This document shows, piece by piece, positions 5,650-10,754 of a stretch of DNA of 25,241 nt. The translations under genes were made by a program, and so were the position numbers. The notes under the pieces were generated by a model, which was not told the origin of the DNA, made no database searches, and worked only from the letters and a program-made list of their open reading frames with translations. The number at the start of each line of letters is the position of its first letter. The first letter of the stretch is position 1. Source of the stretch: a virus; the IMG/VR virus record IMGVR_UViG_3300007734_000509, positions 1 through 25,241 of that record; one strand, written 5' to 3'.

Positions 5650-5953
5650 TCCAACGCAGTTAAGTATCAAGAAGTTAAAAAAAGAAGGTTATCTAGTTGC
5701 TATTACAGAGAAGTGGAATCACTTTTGTAATATACGCCAAGACATGTGGGGATTCTGCGATATACTTGCTATCAGAGAGAATGAAGTATTAGCGGTACAG
5801 ACCACATCTGCTAGCAACATGTCAGCAAGGGCAAACAAGATAGCTGATAGTGAGAACGTTGGCATGGTAAGAAAGTCAGGTATAAAAATACATATTCACG
5901 GATGGATCAAGAATGGTAGAAAATGGGAATGTAAGGTAATGGACGTATCATAA
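5639..5953 (+). CDS. PD-(D/E)XK nuclease-like protein, possible resolvase
   Basis: With TTG 5639 as start (GGAG six bases upstream) the product has 104 residues. The sequence VAITEKWNHFCNIRQDMWGFCDILAIRENEVLAVQTTS contains a conserved Asp (FCDILAI) and a beta strand ending in Q-T-T where classical nucleases have E-x-K, followed by an alpha helix and IHIHGWIKNGRKWECKV. This resembles a common phage group with a restriction-endonuclease-like fold. Its place in the nin region would fit a Holliday-junction or DNA-branch nuclease. Activity is uncertain because the E-x-K is changed. Confidence 0.55.
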   Translation: MATSPTQLSIKKLKKEGYLVAITEKWNHFCNIRQDMWGFCDILAIRENEVLAVQTTSASNMSARANKIADSENVGMVRKSGIKIHIHGWIKNGRKWECKVMDVS

Positions 5954-5961
5954 GGGAAAAT

Positions 5962-6294
5962 ATGCAAGCCAAAAGTAGAAGTTATAATGTAAGAGGTCGG
6001 TTAATCAATTTAGAAAAAATGCGTAGTCTCATTGTAGAAACCATTGGAGATAGAACATTAACCATTGAAGAGTTATCTAAAGACATGGGCATGGAACGTA
6101 GAAAAGTGCAATATGTTTTGCTTAACATGAAAAATTTAGGTATGTTGAATTGCGTTAAAGATGGAAAGTTATTCAAATATTTCAAACCTTATGCTCACCC
6201 ATTACAAATGATATTTCACCCTATGCCAGACTTTAGCGACAGGATTAAAGGCATTTATATTCATACAGAAGAGGAAGCTAATGCACATAGATAG
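5962..6294 (+). CDS. winged-helix DNA-binding protein
   Basis: The 110-residue product holds one clear winged helix-turn-helix: LTIEELSKDMGMERRKVQYVLLNMKNLGMLNCVKDGKLFKYFK, residues about 33-74, with the wing at KDGKLFKY. AAGGG precedes ATG 5962. It ends 14 bases inside the antiterminator gene. It could be a late-gene regulator acting beside the Q-like protein, but no target is evident. Confidence 0.65.
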   Translation: MQAKSRSYNVRGRLINLEKMRSLIVETIGDRTLTIEELSKDMGMERRKVQYVLLNMKNLGMLNCVKDGKLFKYFKPYAHPLQMIFHPMPDFSDRIKGIYIHTEEEANAHR

Positions 6295-6607
6295 GCTTAA
6301 ACAGATTTTAGATGATTGGGCATTGTGGCATAAGACTCCAAGTCATCGTTTAGGATACCCTAGCAAGTCTTTAGGCATGATTTCAGGAGGTGAATCCACT
6401 AGCGATGCTTTTGAGGATATGGTAGGTCAAATGGATATGACTAATGTCAGGACAATAGATGCGATCATAGATAGTTTACCTATTAAACAAAAGGAAGCAA
6501 TCTATACAAGGTATTTGAAAACTCGCAAATCTCTCAATTATGAGCATGAATTAATGATGGCTATGGACAATCTACTGACTATGGCTTCAAAGCGTATAGT
6601 CGCTTGA
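6281..6607 (+). CDS. Q-like late antiterminator
   Basis: The 108-residue protein shows the pattern of phage 21/P22-type antitermination proteins: an N-terminal LKQILDDWALW, a central TIDAIIDSLPIKQKEAIYTRYLKTRK that resembles a sigma-4/HTH module, and a final helix. Such Q proteins bind near the late promoter, join RNA polymerase during an early pause and let it read through terminators. AGAGGAAG precedes the ATG. The call is strongly supported by context: the gene's stop codon lies inside a consensus promoter followed by a terminator. Confidence 0.72.
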   Translation: MHIDRLKQILDDWALWHKTPSHRLGYPSKSLGMISGGESTSDAFEDMVGQMDMTNVRTIDAIIDSLPIKQKEAIYTRYLKTRKSLNYEHELMMAMDNLLTMASKRIVA

Positions 6608-6632
6608 CACGAGCATTTAATTGTGGTATAAT
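6604..6632 (+). promoter_or_regulatory. consensus late promoter (pR'-like)
   Basis: TTGACA (6604-6609), a gap of exactly 17 bases and TATAAT (6627-6632) match both sigma-70 hexamers perfectly; TGG before the -10 is an extended -10. Transcription should begin near 6639. GATAAC (6643-6648) and CATAAT (6656-6661) in the first transcribed bases look like -10 elements and might cause the sigma-dependent pause that Q proteins use. Confidence 0.92.
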
Positions 6633-6676
6633 CACGCTATTGGATAACTCTCGCCCATAATCTCCGTAGCATCTTT

Positions 6677-6704
6677 AAGCCCTTGTAAATAAAGGGCTTT
6701 TTTT
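6677..6704 (+). terminator. intrinsic terminator after the late promoter (tR'-like)
   Basis: AAGCCCTT (6677-6684) and AAGGGCTT (6692-6699) form a perfect 8-bp stem with a seven-base loop, ending in a run of seven T (6698-6704). A transcript from the promoter at 6604 would be only about 65 bases long unless antitermination occurs. Confidence 0.9.
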
Positions 6705-6715
6705 ATAGGTCAAAT

Positions 6716-6874
6716 ATGAAAAAATTAGCATCAGTTAAAAAGATTAAAAAAGTTATGAAAGAATGGAAATCTGGCACTCTTCACACAGGTTCAAAAATGG
6801 GTAAAATAGTTAAAAGCCAAAAACAAGCCGTAGCTATCGCCTTAAGTGAAGCTGGTAAATCTAAAAAGAAGTAG
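6716..6874 (+). CDS. DUF6496-like small basic protein
   Basis: This 52-codon gene is the first after the late terminator. The product, with VMKEWKSGTLHTGSKMGK and KSQKQAVAIALSEAGKSKKK, matches the pattern of the DUF6496 family, short basic proteins common in phages and some bacteria (K-V-M-x-E-x-K-x-G-x-L-H-S/T-G-S, then Q-A-I-A-I-A-L-S-E-A). Function is unknown; the charge suggests nucleic-acid binding. Its TAG stop abuts, with no gap, the stop of the minus-strand gene that starts at 7003. The ribosome site is weak (ATAGGT). Confidence 0.75.
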   Translation: MKKLASVKKIKKVMKEWKSGTLHTGSKMGKIVKSQKQAVAIALSEAGKSKKK

Positions 6875-7003
6875 TTAGTCCCCAAAAAAGCTATCTAATA
6901 GCCAAAATAAGATTTTATATAAGAAATAAGTTAAGATTCCCATAACAGCGTATTCAACAATTCCACGTTTTCTGTGTGATAAATGCGGTCTATGATGATA
7001 CAT
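6875..7003 (-). CDS. small membrane protein, 42 aa
   Basis: A 42-codon gene starts at 7003 behind AAAGGAG and stops at TAA 6877-6875. The product begins with a basic, His-rich stretch (MYHHRPHLSHRKRG) followed by one hydrophobic helix (YAVMGILTYFLYKILFWLL, 18-36) and a short acidic tail. One membrane span with the N-terminus inside is predicted. It is the last gene of the minus-strand block. It overlaps the end of the upstream gene by 14 bases. A small holin-like role is possible but unproven. Confidence 0.6.
   Translation of the reverse strand: MYHHRPHLSHRKRGIVEYAVMGILTYFLYKILFWLLDSFFGD
6884..6902 (-). terminator. possible terminator of the minus-strand block
   Basis: On the minus strand GCTAT-TAG-ATAGC (6902-6890) is followed by TTTTTT (6889-6884). 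The stem is only five base pairs plus a possible G-T pair, and it lies within the last codons of the 42-residue gene. It would stop leftward transcription before the late-promoter region. Confidence 0.4.
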
Positions 7004-7172
7004 GTTGACTCCTTTGTTTTTGAATAAGTGATTCAGCTTCTTTTCTAGTATTTAAAAAATAATAGTTTTTAATTGTAGATTGATTATACATAATTATATC
7101 ATTTAAAAAGCTGGATAGCCTTTTACTGTTAAAGTTAGCAATAGTTCTGTTTTTAAAGTCGATAACATACAT
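6990..7172 (-). CDS. hypothetical protein, 60 aa
   Basis: The start at 7172 overlaps the stop of the upstream gene (TAATG) and uses the ribosome site AGGAGAAC embedded in that gene's final codons. The 60-residue product (MYVIDFKNRTIANFNSKRL...) is basic overall with a C-terminal helix ending in IQKQRSQHVSS. No domain recognised. Confidence 0.6.
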   Translation of the reverse strand: MYVIDFKNRTIANFNSKRLSSFLNDIIMYNQSTIKNYYFLNTRKEAESLIQKQRSQHVSS

Positions 7173-7420
7173 TATTTGTTCTCCTGTATAGGTTCAAATT
7201 TAGGGCAAGTATAGTCTTCGTCATAATCAATAGCGTTTTTAATAGAATATTCAATAAGATTATAAAGCTCTTCCCCATATTCAGTATTGCGAGTGCCATC
7301 TTCATTGTCAGGGTCGTGCTCAATACATTTTTTAGCAATTCCAAAATGGTCTACAATGCTAAAGTAAACCTCTTGGGTAATAGTGCATACTTGGTTTAAA
7401 TCTAAAATATCTGTAGTCAT
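7172..7420 (-). CDS. hypothetical acidic protein, 82 aa
   Basis: This acidic, soluble protein (MTTDILDLNQVCTITQEVYF...) starts at 7420 in a TAATG overlap, behind AAGGAGAAC. Its last codons (ENK, stop) themselves carry the ribosome site for the next gene. Two regions, CIEHDPDNEDGTRN and NAIDYDEDYTCPKFEP, are rich in Asp/Glu. Function unknown. Confidence 0.65.
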   Translation of the reverse strand: MTTDILDLNQVCTITQEVYFSIVDHFGIAKKCIEHDPDNEDGTRNTEYGEELYNLIEYSIKNAIDYDEDYTCPKFEPIQENK

Positions 7421-7581
7421 TATTTGTTCTCCTTGTATTCGATAAATAAGTCTTCAGCTAGTCTGTCAGCTTCTTTGTCAGTCATAGGGTCGCAATAATC
7501 AAGACTATAAGCTAACATGTCATTGACATAGAATCTAAATTGATTCGTGTCAGGGTCATAAGAATAAGTAAAATCATTCAT
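7420..7581 (-). CDS. hypothetical acidic protein, 53 aa
   Basis: Two ATG codons lie in tandem (7584 and 7581); I use 7581 because GAAAGG is then six bases upstream. The 53-residue product (MNDFTYSYDPDTNQF..., with MTDKEADRLAEDLF) is acidic. It overlaps the upstream gene by eight bases and ends in ENK-stop, with the same 16-base junction sequence as the following gene. Function unknown. Confidence 0.6.
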   Translation of the reverse strand: MNDFTYSYDPDTNQFRFYVNDMLAYSLDYCDPMTDKEADRLAEDLFIEYKENK

Positions 7582-7798
7582 CATTTGCCTTTCTGTCATA
7601 TTTTGACTCTAGATAGTTAAGTTTATATTCATCTAGCAAAGAATTAGCTAGTTCACTTGCTTCACTTGCAAAGGTTGAGGCGTATTGATCAAGAAATCCT
7701 TGCCAATCCTCATTGGATATTTCATTTTGAGGGTCAATGTCTTCTTTATCAATATATTGATATAGTTTATTTGATAGTAAGTCGTCTATTGTTTGCAT
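7574..7798 (-). CDS. hypothetical acidic helical protein, 74 aa
   Basis: The start at 7798 follows GGAGG by six bases. The 74-residue product is acidic and largely helical (FASEASELANSLLDEYKLNYLESKYD). No known family is apparent. It is separated from the upstream gene's stop by two bases and overlaps the downstream gene. Confidence 0.62.
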   Translation of the reverse strand: MQTIDDLLSNKLYQYIDKEDIDPQNEISNEDWQGFLDQYASTFASEASELANSLLDEYKLNYLESKYDRKANDE

Positions 7799-7800
7799 GA

Positions 7801-7974
7801 TTAAGCCTCCATATTTGATATTTCGGTAGTAATCTCGGATAGTCTATAACGCATGTCTTCTAAATACGAATTTATGGTTAAGTATCCGCTAGGGGTAAAG
7901 CCTCTATTGACATCTTCTAAATTGAAGTCGATAGCGTGTAGCTTCTCTGTAATATAGTCTAGTTCTACTTGCAT
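7801..7974 (-). CDS. hypothetical protein, 57 aa
   Basis: A 57-codon gene starts at 7974 with AAGGAG seven bases upstream; the TAA is at 7803-7801. The product (MQVELDYITEKLHAIDFNLEDV...) appears to be two acidic helices around a GFTPSGYLT turn, and its last codons, ATG GAG GCT, contain the ribosome site of the next gene. Function unknown. Confidence 0.6.
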   Translation of the reverse strand: MQVELDYITEKLHAIDFNLEDVNRGFTPSGYLTINSYLEDMRYRLSEITTEISNMEA

Positions 7975-8008
7975 GGTAAAGTCTCCTTATAGTGCGTTAA
8001 AATGCGTT

Positions 8009-8194
8009 TTAGATGTATTCATGGTCAATCTTGATATTCCAATGAATAGCGTCTCCAAATTGGTTTGCCTTGTCAATGGCATCAATAATTGTATCTAGTT
8101 CGCTTGTATCTATTAAATCAAGCCTTAATTCAAAGCATGGTCTACCTTCTTTTTCTTTATTGGTATATCCTTGCATAATTGTATTAGCTAACAT
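8009..8194 (-). CDS. hypothetical protein, 61 aa
   Basis: The start at 8194 uses ATGGAG as ribosome site, located inside the end of the upstream gene with an 11-base overlap. The 61 residues alternate strand and helix (CFELRLDLIDTS, ELDTIIDAIDKANQFGD, AIHWNIKIDHEYI), suggesting a small beta-alpha-beta fold. No family recognised. Confidence 0.62.
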   Translation of the reverse strand: MLANTIMQGYTNKEKEGRPCFELRLDLIDTSELDTIIDAIDKANQFGDAIHWNIKIDHEYI

Positions 8195-8360
8195 TTTTTG
8201 TCTCCATATTAGATTGTGAATTTTTAAGCCTTTGATTTGCTTCTATACATATAGACCTCATTAATGCCTGATATTCTAAAGGGTCTTCTACTCCCTCTAT
8301 CTCTTCGGCATCTTGCATAGCATTTATAACATTTTGATATATTTGTTTAGCTCTATTCAT
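8184..8360 (-). CDS. hypothetical protein, 58 aa
   Basis: A 58-codon gene starts at 8360 behind AAGGAG and stops at TAA 8186-8184. The product is helical and acidic at its N-terminal half (NAMQDAEEIEGVEDPLEY), with two Met/Cys-containing helices. It overlaps the following gene's start, showing coupled translation. Function unknown. Confidence 0.6.
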   Translation of the reverse strand: MNRAKQIYQNVINAMQDAEEIEGVEDPLEYQALMRSICIEANQRLKNSQSNMETKNVS

Positions 8361-8371
8361 TTTGCAGCTCC

Positions 8372-8458
8372 TTATAAAGATAACATTAATAGTAAGAACA
8401 TATATAGGTTAATAAAACCTAGTATTAAGATAAAAGCGTGTTTAAGTAAGTTATTCAT
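8372..8458 (-). CDS. 28-residue membrane peptide
   Basis: A 28-codon frame begins at 8458 behind a strong ribosome site (AAGGAG, seven bases upstream) and ends at TAA 8374-8372, just before the next gene's AAGGAG. The product is almost wholly hydrophobic after MNNLLKH: AFILILGFINLYMFLLLML. One transmembrane helix is predicted. The good translation signals and operon position argue for a real microprotein, although its small size leaves some doubt. Confidence 0.5.
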   Translation of the reverse strand: MNNLLKHAFILILGFINLYMFLLLMLSL

Positions 8459-8470
8459 TGTTTAATCTCC

Positions 8471-9004
8471 TTAATGTAAAGATTGATATATAAAATCATA
8501 ATTGTCAAGCATGAATAGATTATCTGATTCAAACTTACTGACAAGGTATTCTAAAATATAATCCGATAGAATGTCATCTTTATTTGATAAAGCCTCTGAA
8601 AAGCTATAATGAGATATAAAACCGCTTCTAGAAGTAGTTCTATCCTCCAAATAGGATATAAAGTCTTTATCACGCTTGAATGTCATCATTAATAGGGAAT
8701 TGTCTCTATCTGATATATTGCAATTAATGGCATCTGTTGAATAGTTATAAAATTGAGGGCTATTTAGTAATAAGTCCTTAAAGTCTATATCAAGGTCATA
8801 GTTATCATGAATCCATGACTTAAATTCATCTGTAAAGACCTCTATATAGTCTTTAAAGATTGTTTTATAGTCTATGTTATCGGCTATTAAGTTATAGTCA
8901 TAGAATCCGTTATCATCGGCATAATAAGACTCTATCGCATGGTCTATATTATCTGAATGAATAGAGTCATAAAAACCATTGAATCTGATATTGGTATTAA
9001 TCAT
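8471..9004 (-). CDS. hypothetical strongly acidic protein, 177 aa
   Basis: This is the largest product of the minus-strand block. By my count it has 27 Asp and 7 Glu against 8 Lys and 5 Arg, so it is strongly negative, and it is also rich in Tyr and Phe. Acidic residues are spread evenly and many sit in helical stretches (YKTIFKDYIEVFTDEFKSW). This composition resembles phage DNA-mimic inhibitors of restriction or nucleases, but there is no recognisable Ocr or ArdA sequence signature. The start at 9004 follows AAGGAG and overlaps the upstream stop as ATGA. Confidence 0.68.
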   Translation of the reverse strand: MINTNIRFNGFYDSIHSDNIDHAIESYYADDNGFYDYNLIADNIDYKTIFKDYIEVFTDEFKSWIHDNYDLDIDFKDLLLNSPQFYNYSTDAINCNISDRDNSLLMMTFKRDKDFISYLEDRTTSRSGFISHYSFSEALSNKDDILSDYILEYLVSKFESDNLFMLDNYDFIYQSLH

Positions 9005-9150
9005 TGTAAAGTCTCCTTTTTGATGTAATTGTCAATTTGTTTGATAATGTTGTCATATTGCTTTAATGATATTGTTTGAGGTAAGCAAAGGGTCAAGCCT
9101 TTGTCAAGCTGTTGTTTAATCTCTTTTAGTTCTGTTATAGATAGTTTCAT
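9001..9150 (-). CDS. hypothetical protein, 49 aa
   Basis: A 49-codon gene starts at 9150 behind AGGAGATAA and ends in ATGA overlapping the acidic-protein gene; its last codons (AAG GAG) form that gene's ribosome site. The product is basic and helical (LKEIKQQLDKGLTLCLP, YDNIIKQIDNYIKK), a possible coiled coil. It may be the partner of the acidic protein translated after it, which is inference. Confidence 0.58.
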   Translation of the reverse strand: MKLSITELKEIKQQLDKGLTLCLPQTISLKQYDNIIKQIDNYIKKETLQ

Positions 9151-9178
9151 AATGTTATCTCCTGTTAATGTATAAGTA

Positions 9179-9206
9179 ATAATACATAGCTTTATAATGT
9201 TGTCAA
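9179..9206 (-). promoter_or_regulatory. promoter for the minus-strand block
   Basis: On the minus strand TTGACA (9206-9201) is followed after 16 bases by TATTAT (9184-9179), 29 bases before the ATG at 9150. It could drive all genes from 9150 down to 6875. The hexamer lies in the word CTTGACAA that recurs upstream of other genes here. Confidence 0.6.
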
Positions 9207-9213
9207 GTCTTAT

Positions 9214-9417
9214 TTAAATTCTTTTATCATATTTATAAAAGGGTCTAGGATAATTACTTGAATTATATTCATGGTTAATTTGATTCTTTTTACAATAATC
9301 AAAGAGTTCTTTTAAATCTATAAATACAGGAGTTATAGCCTCCATATTATCTACATAGAGGAATGACCCTGTTTTATTTGTTAATCTATCTATAGACTGA
9401 ATAGCTACTTTGTTCAT
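9214..9417 (-). CDS. hypothetical protein, 67 aa
   Basis: Start at 9417 with AAAGGAG eight bases upstream. The 67-residue product (MNKVAIQSIDRLTNKTGSFLYV...) looks beta-rich at its N-terminus, followed by an LKELFDYCKKNQINHEY helix. No family recognised. CTTGACAA lies about 22 bases before the ATG, too close to be a functional -35, so the gene's promoter is unclear. Confidence 0.6.
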   Translation of the reverse strand: MNKVAIQSIDRLTNKTGSFLYVDNMEAITPVFIDLKELFDYCKKNQINHEYNSSNYPRPFYKYDKRI

Positions 9418-9464
9418 GGTAATAACTCCTTTGTTATATTGTCAAGTTTGATTAAAGCGTAGTT

Positions 9465-9493
9465 ATAAAAGGGAGATTATAAAAAACCTCCCT
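9465..9493 (-). terminator. terminator-like hairpin between two minus-strand genes
   Basis: On the minus strand AGGGAGGTT (9493-9485) pairs with AATCTCCCT (9478-9470) with one G-T pair and a six-base loop, followed by a short T-rich stretch (TTTATAA). It lies just after the stop of the gene starting at 9783 and would separate that gene from the remainder of the block. Confidence 0.5.
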
Positions 9494-9507
9494 GTTATAT
9501 GTATATA

Positions 9508-9783
9508 CTAGTTAAGATTCTGTAAGATATAAACGCCTTCTTTAATCTTGCGTTCTGTCTCTTTAGTAGATTCATTTAAAAATGTAGAACGATGTTTGCT
9601 AGTAGTTCTAGAATAGTTCCAATAAATAGGGTCTAGATAAACTTTATCAGGTAAAGAGCCGTTATCTTCAATCTTAACTATAATTGATTTATAGGATTGA
9701 AAATAGGTAGCCTTGTCATCTTCTATAATGAATTGATTTGCAACGATGTTGCCTCTATTGTTTATGATGTTAGATACTTTCAT
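9508..9783 (-). CDS. hypothetical protein, 91 aa
   Basis: This is the first gene of the minus-strand block. AAGGAG lies eight bases before the ATG at 9783. The product (MKVSNIINNRGNIVANQFII...) begins with a beta-rich region, then contains DPIYWNYSRTTSKHRSTFL and a charged helix, STKETERKIKEG. N-terminal strands followed by YWNYSRTTSKHR, rich in aromatic and basic residues, suggest nucleic-acid contact, but no family is recognised. Confidence 0.66.
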   Translation of the reverse strand: MKVSNIINNRGNIVANQFIIEDDKATYFQSYKSIIVKIEDNGSLPDKVYLDPIYWNYSRTTSKHRSTFLNESTKETERKIKEGVYILQNLN

Positions 9784-9804
9784 AGTTAAGTCTCCTTAAG
9801 TTAT

Positions 9805-9820
9805 TTGTCAAGATTGACAA
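9805..9820. promoter_or_regulatory. palindromic operator-like site
   Basis: TTGTCAA-GA-TTGACAA is a perfect 7-bp inverted repeat with a two-base centre. It lies 22 bases upstream of the ATG at 9783 and directly downstream of that gene's -10 box, where a repressor would block transcription. The arms equal the TTGACAA words in the early divergent promoter region. Confidence 0.5.
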
Positions 9821-9825
9821 TGCCT

Positions 9826-9853
9826 ATATTAAACTCATCTATCAACTTGTCAA
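9826..9853 (-). promoter_or_regulatory. candidate promoter for the gene starting at 9783
   Basis: On the minus strand TTGACA (9853-9848) is followed after 16 bases by TAATAT (9831-9826). The -10 is imperfect. It is placed about 43 bases before the ATG, with the palindrome between. Confidence 0.5.
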
Positions 9854-10199
9854 GTATTATTATTGTAAAAGATTGTAAAGAATTGTAACAAATTGTAAAT
9901 GACTATTAAGTCAAGTATATATATAAGGAATAAGTAATAACATGGAAGACATAAATATAAACCCTGTTGACAACGTGGTCAATAATATGGTAGAGGATAG
10001 CAAAGCCTTATTACCTGTTGACTCTTTACCTATTGACACGATAGAGACAGAGGAAGAGAAAACAGGGAGAGGAAGACCCCCACACCTTCCAAATGCGGAC
10101 ACCCGAAATAAAGTTTATACTCTAGCGGTGGTAGGCACTCGCCACGAAGATATAGCCACCGTATTAAACATATCACATGATACGCTTGTCAAGTATTAT
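9846..10199. repeat. GTCAAGTAT repeats around the start of terS
   Basis: GTCAAGTAT occurs at 9849-9857, 9910-9918 and 10188-10196. The first and last sit in an identical 15-mer, CTTGTCAAGTATTAT (9846-9860 and 10185-10199), once in non-coding DNA and once inside terS. The ATTGTAA array lies between the first two. Confidence 0.65.
9862..9898. repeat. four ATTGTAA direct repeats, exactly 10 bp apart
   Basis: ATTGTAA begins at 9862, 9872, 9882 and 9892 with no spacing error, so all four copies face the same side of the helix. The array is non-coding and ends 43 bases before the terS ATG. It may bind small terminase or a regulator. Confidence 0.75.
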
Positions 10200-10403
10200 A
10201 AAGAAGAGCTTGACAAAGGTCGTATTGAAGCTAACGCTTCTGTAGCAGAGACGCTATTCAAACAAGCTAAAGAAGGCAACACTACTGCTATGATATTCTG
10301 GCTTAAGTCTCGTGCCAAATGGAAAGAAACATCTCAACATGAGATTAGTGGTAACCCAGACGGTAGTCCTGTAGAAGTTAAAATCATTACAGGAATAGAA
10401 TAA
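9942..10403 (+). CDS. terS: terminase small subunit
   Basis: The 153-residue protein has the small-terminase layout: a variable acidic N-terminus, a GRGRPPHLPNADTRNKVYTLA entry (split here at the Pro-Pro), a helix-turn-helix HEDIATVLNISHDTLVKYYKEEL (about 64-86) that would recognise the packaging site, a helical oligomerisation region ETLFKQAKEGNTTAMIFWLKSRAKWKE, and a short tail presumed to contact the large subunit. It starts at 9942 after AAGGAA. It initiates packaging and hands DNA to TerL. Repeated words upstream and inside the gene may be its target. Confidence 0.85.
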   Translation: MEDININPVDNVVNNMVEDSKALLPVDSLPIDTIETEEEKTGRGRPPHLPNADTRNKVYTLAVVGTRHEDIATVLNISHDTLVKYYKEELDKGRIEANASVAETLFKQAKEGNTTAMIFWLKSRAKWKETSQHEISGNPDGSPVEVKIITGIE

Positions 10404-10486
10404 GACCCCCCACCCCTTATTTTTTGTGATATGATTTCAGCAGTTATTTGAAACGGCAGTACCCAAATTTTTTATAGGATATTATT

Positions 10487-10612
10487 ATGTCAATGAATGA
10501 ATTAAATGGCAATTACCCCATGCCTAAAAAATCAACAAAGAAAAAAACTAAAAAAGCAGTTAAAAAAGTAGTTGCCAAACCTATGAAAAAAGGAGCTAAA
10601 CGTGGCTACTAA
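10487..10612 (+). CDS. small lysine-rich protein, 41 aa
   Basis: A 41-codon gene starts at 10487 with AGGA seven bases upstream. After MSMNELNGNYPMPKK the product is nearly all Lys with Ala, Val and Gly (KKTKKAVKKVVAKPMKKG). The end overlaps the next gene's GTG start. It could neutralise or bind packaged DNA, a guess from composition. The 83 bases before it hold only a C-rich tract and the ribosome site. Confidence 0.6.
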   Translation: MSMNELNGNYPMPKKSTKKKTKKAVKKVVAKPMKKGAKRGY

Positions 10613-10754
10613 ACAAGGACTATACGCTAACATTAACGCAAAGAAAAAACGTATTGCTGCGGGTTCTGGTGAGAAAATGCGTAAGGTAGGCTCTAAAGGT
10701 GCTCCAACAGCTATGGCATTTAAACAATCAGCAAAGACAGCTAAAAAGAAATGA
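10602..10754 (+). CDS. small basic protein, 50 aa, GTG start
   Basis: The frame begins with GTG 10602, preceded by AGGAG eight bases upstream, and runs 50 codons to TGA 10752-10754. The product (MATKQGLYANINAKKKRIAAGSG..., SKGAPTAMAFKQSAKTAKKK) has the look of a small basic phage protein found next to terminases and tail genes. The ATGA overlap couples it to the following gene. Function unknown. Confidence 0.68.
   Translation: MATKQGLYANINAKKKRIAAGSGEKMRKVGSKGAPTAMAFKQSAKTAKKK

Noticed and set aside
7190-7200. GGTTCAAAT as a tRNA T-loop
   Set aside because: No acceptor, D or anticodon stem is found around it, and it lies in a coding frame.
9440-9445. TTGACA upstream of the gene starting at 9417 as a promoter
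   Set aside because: Only 22 bases separate it from the ATG, so a -10 box would fall on the start codon; more likely a protein-binding word or chance.
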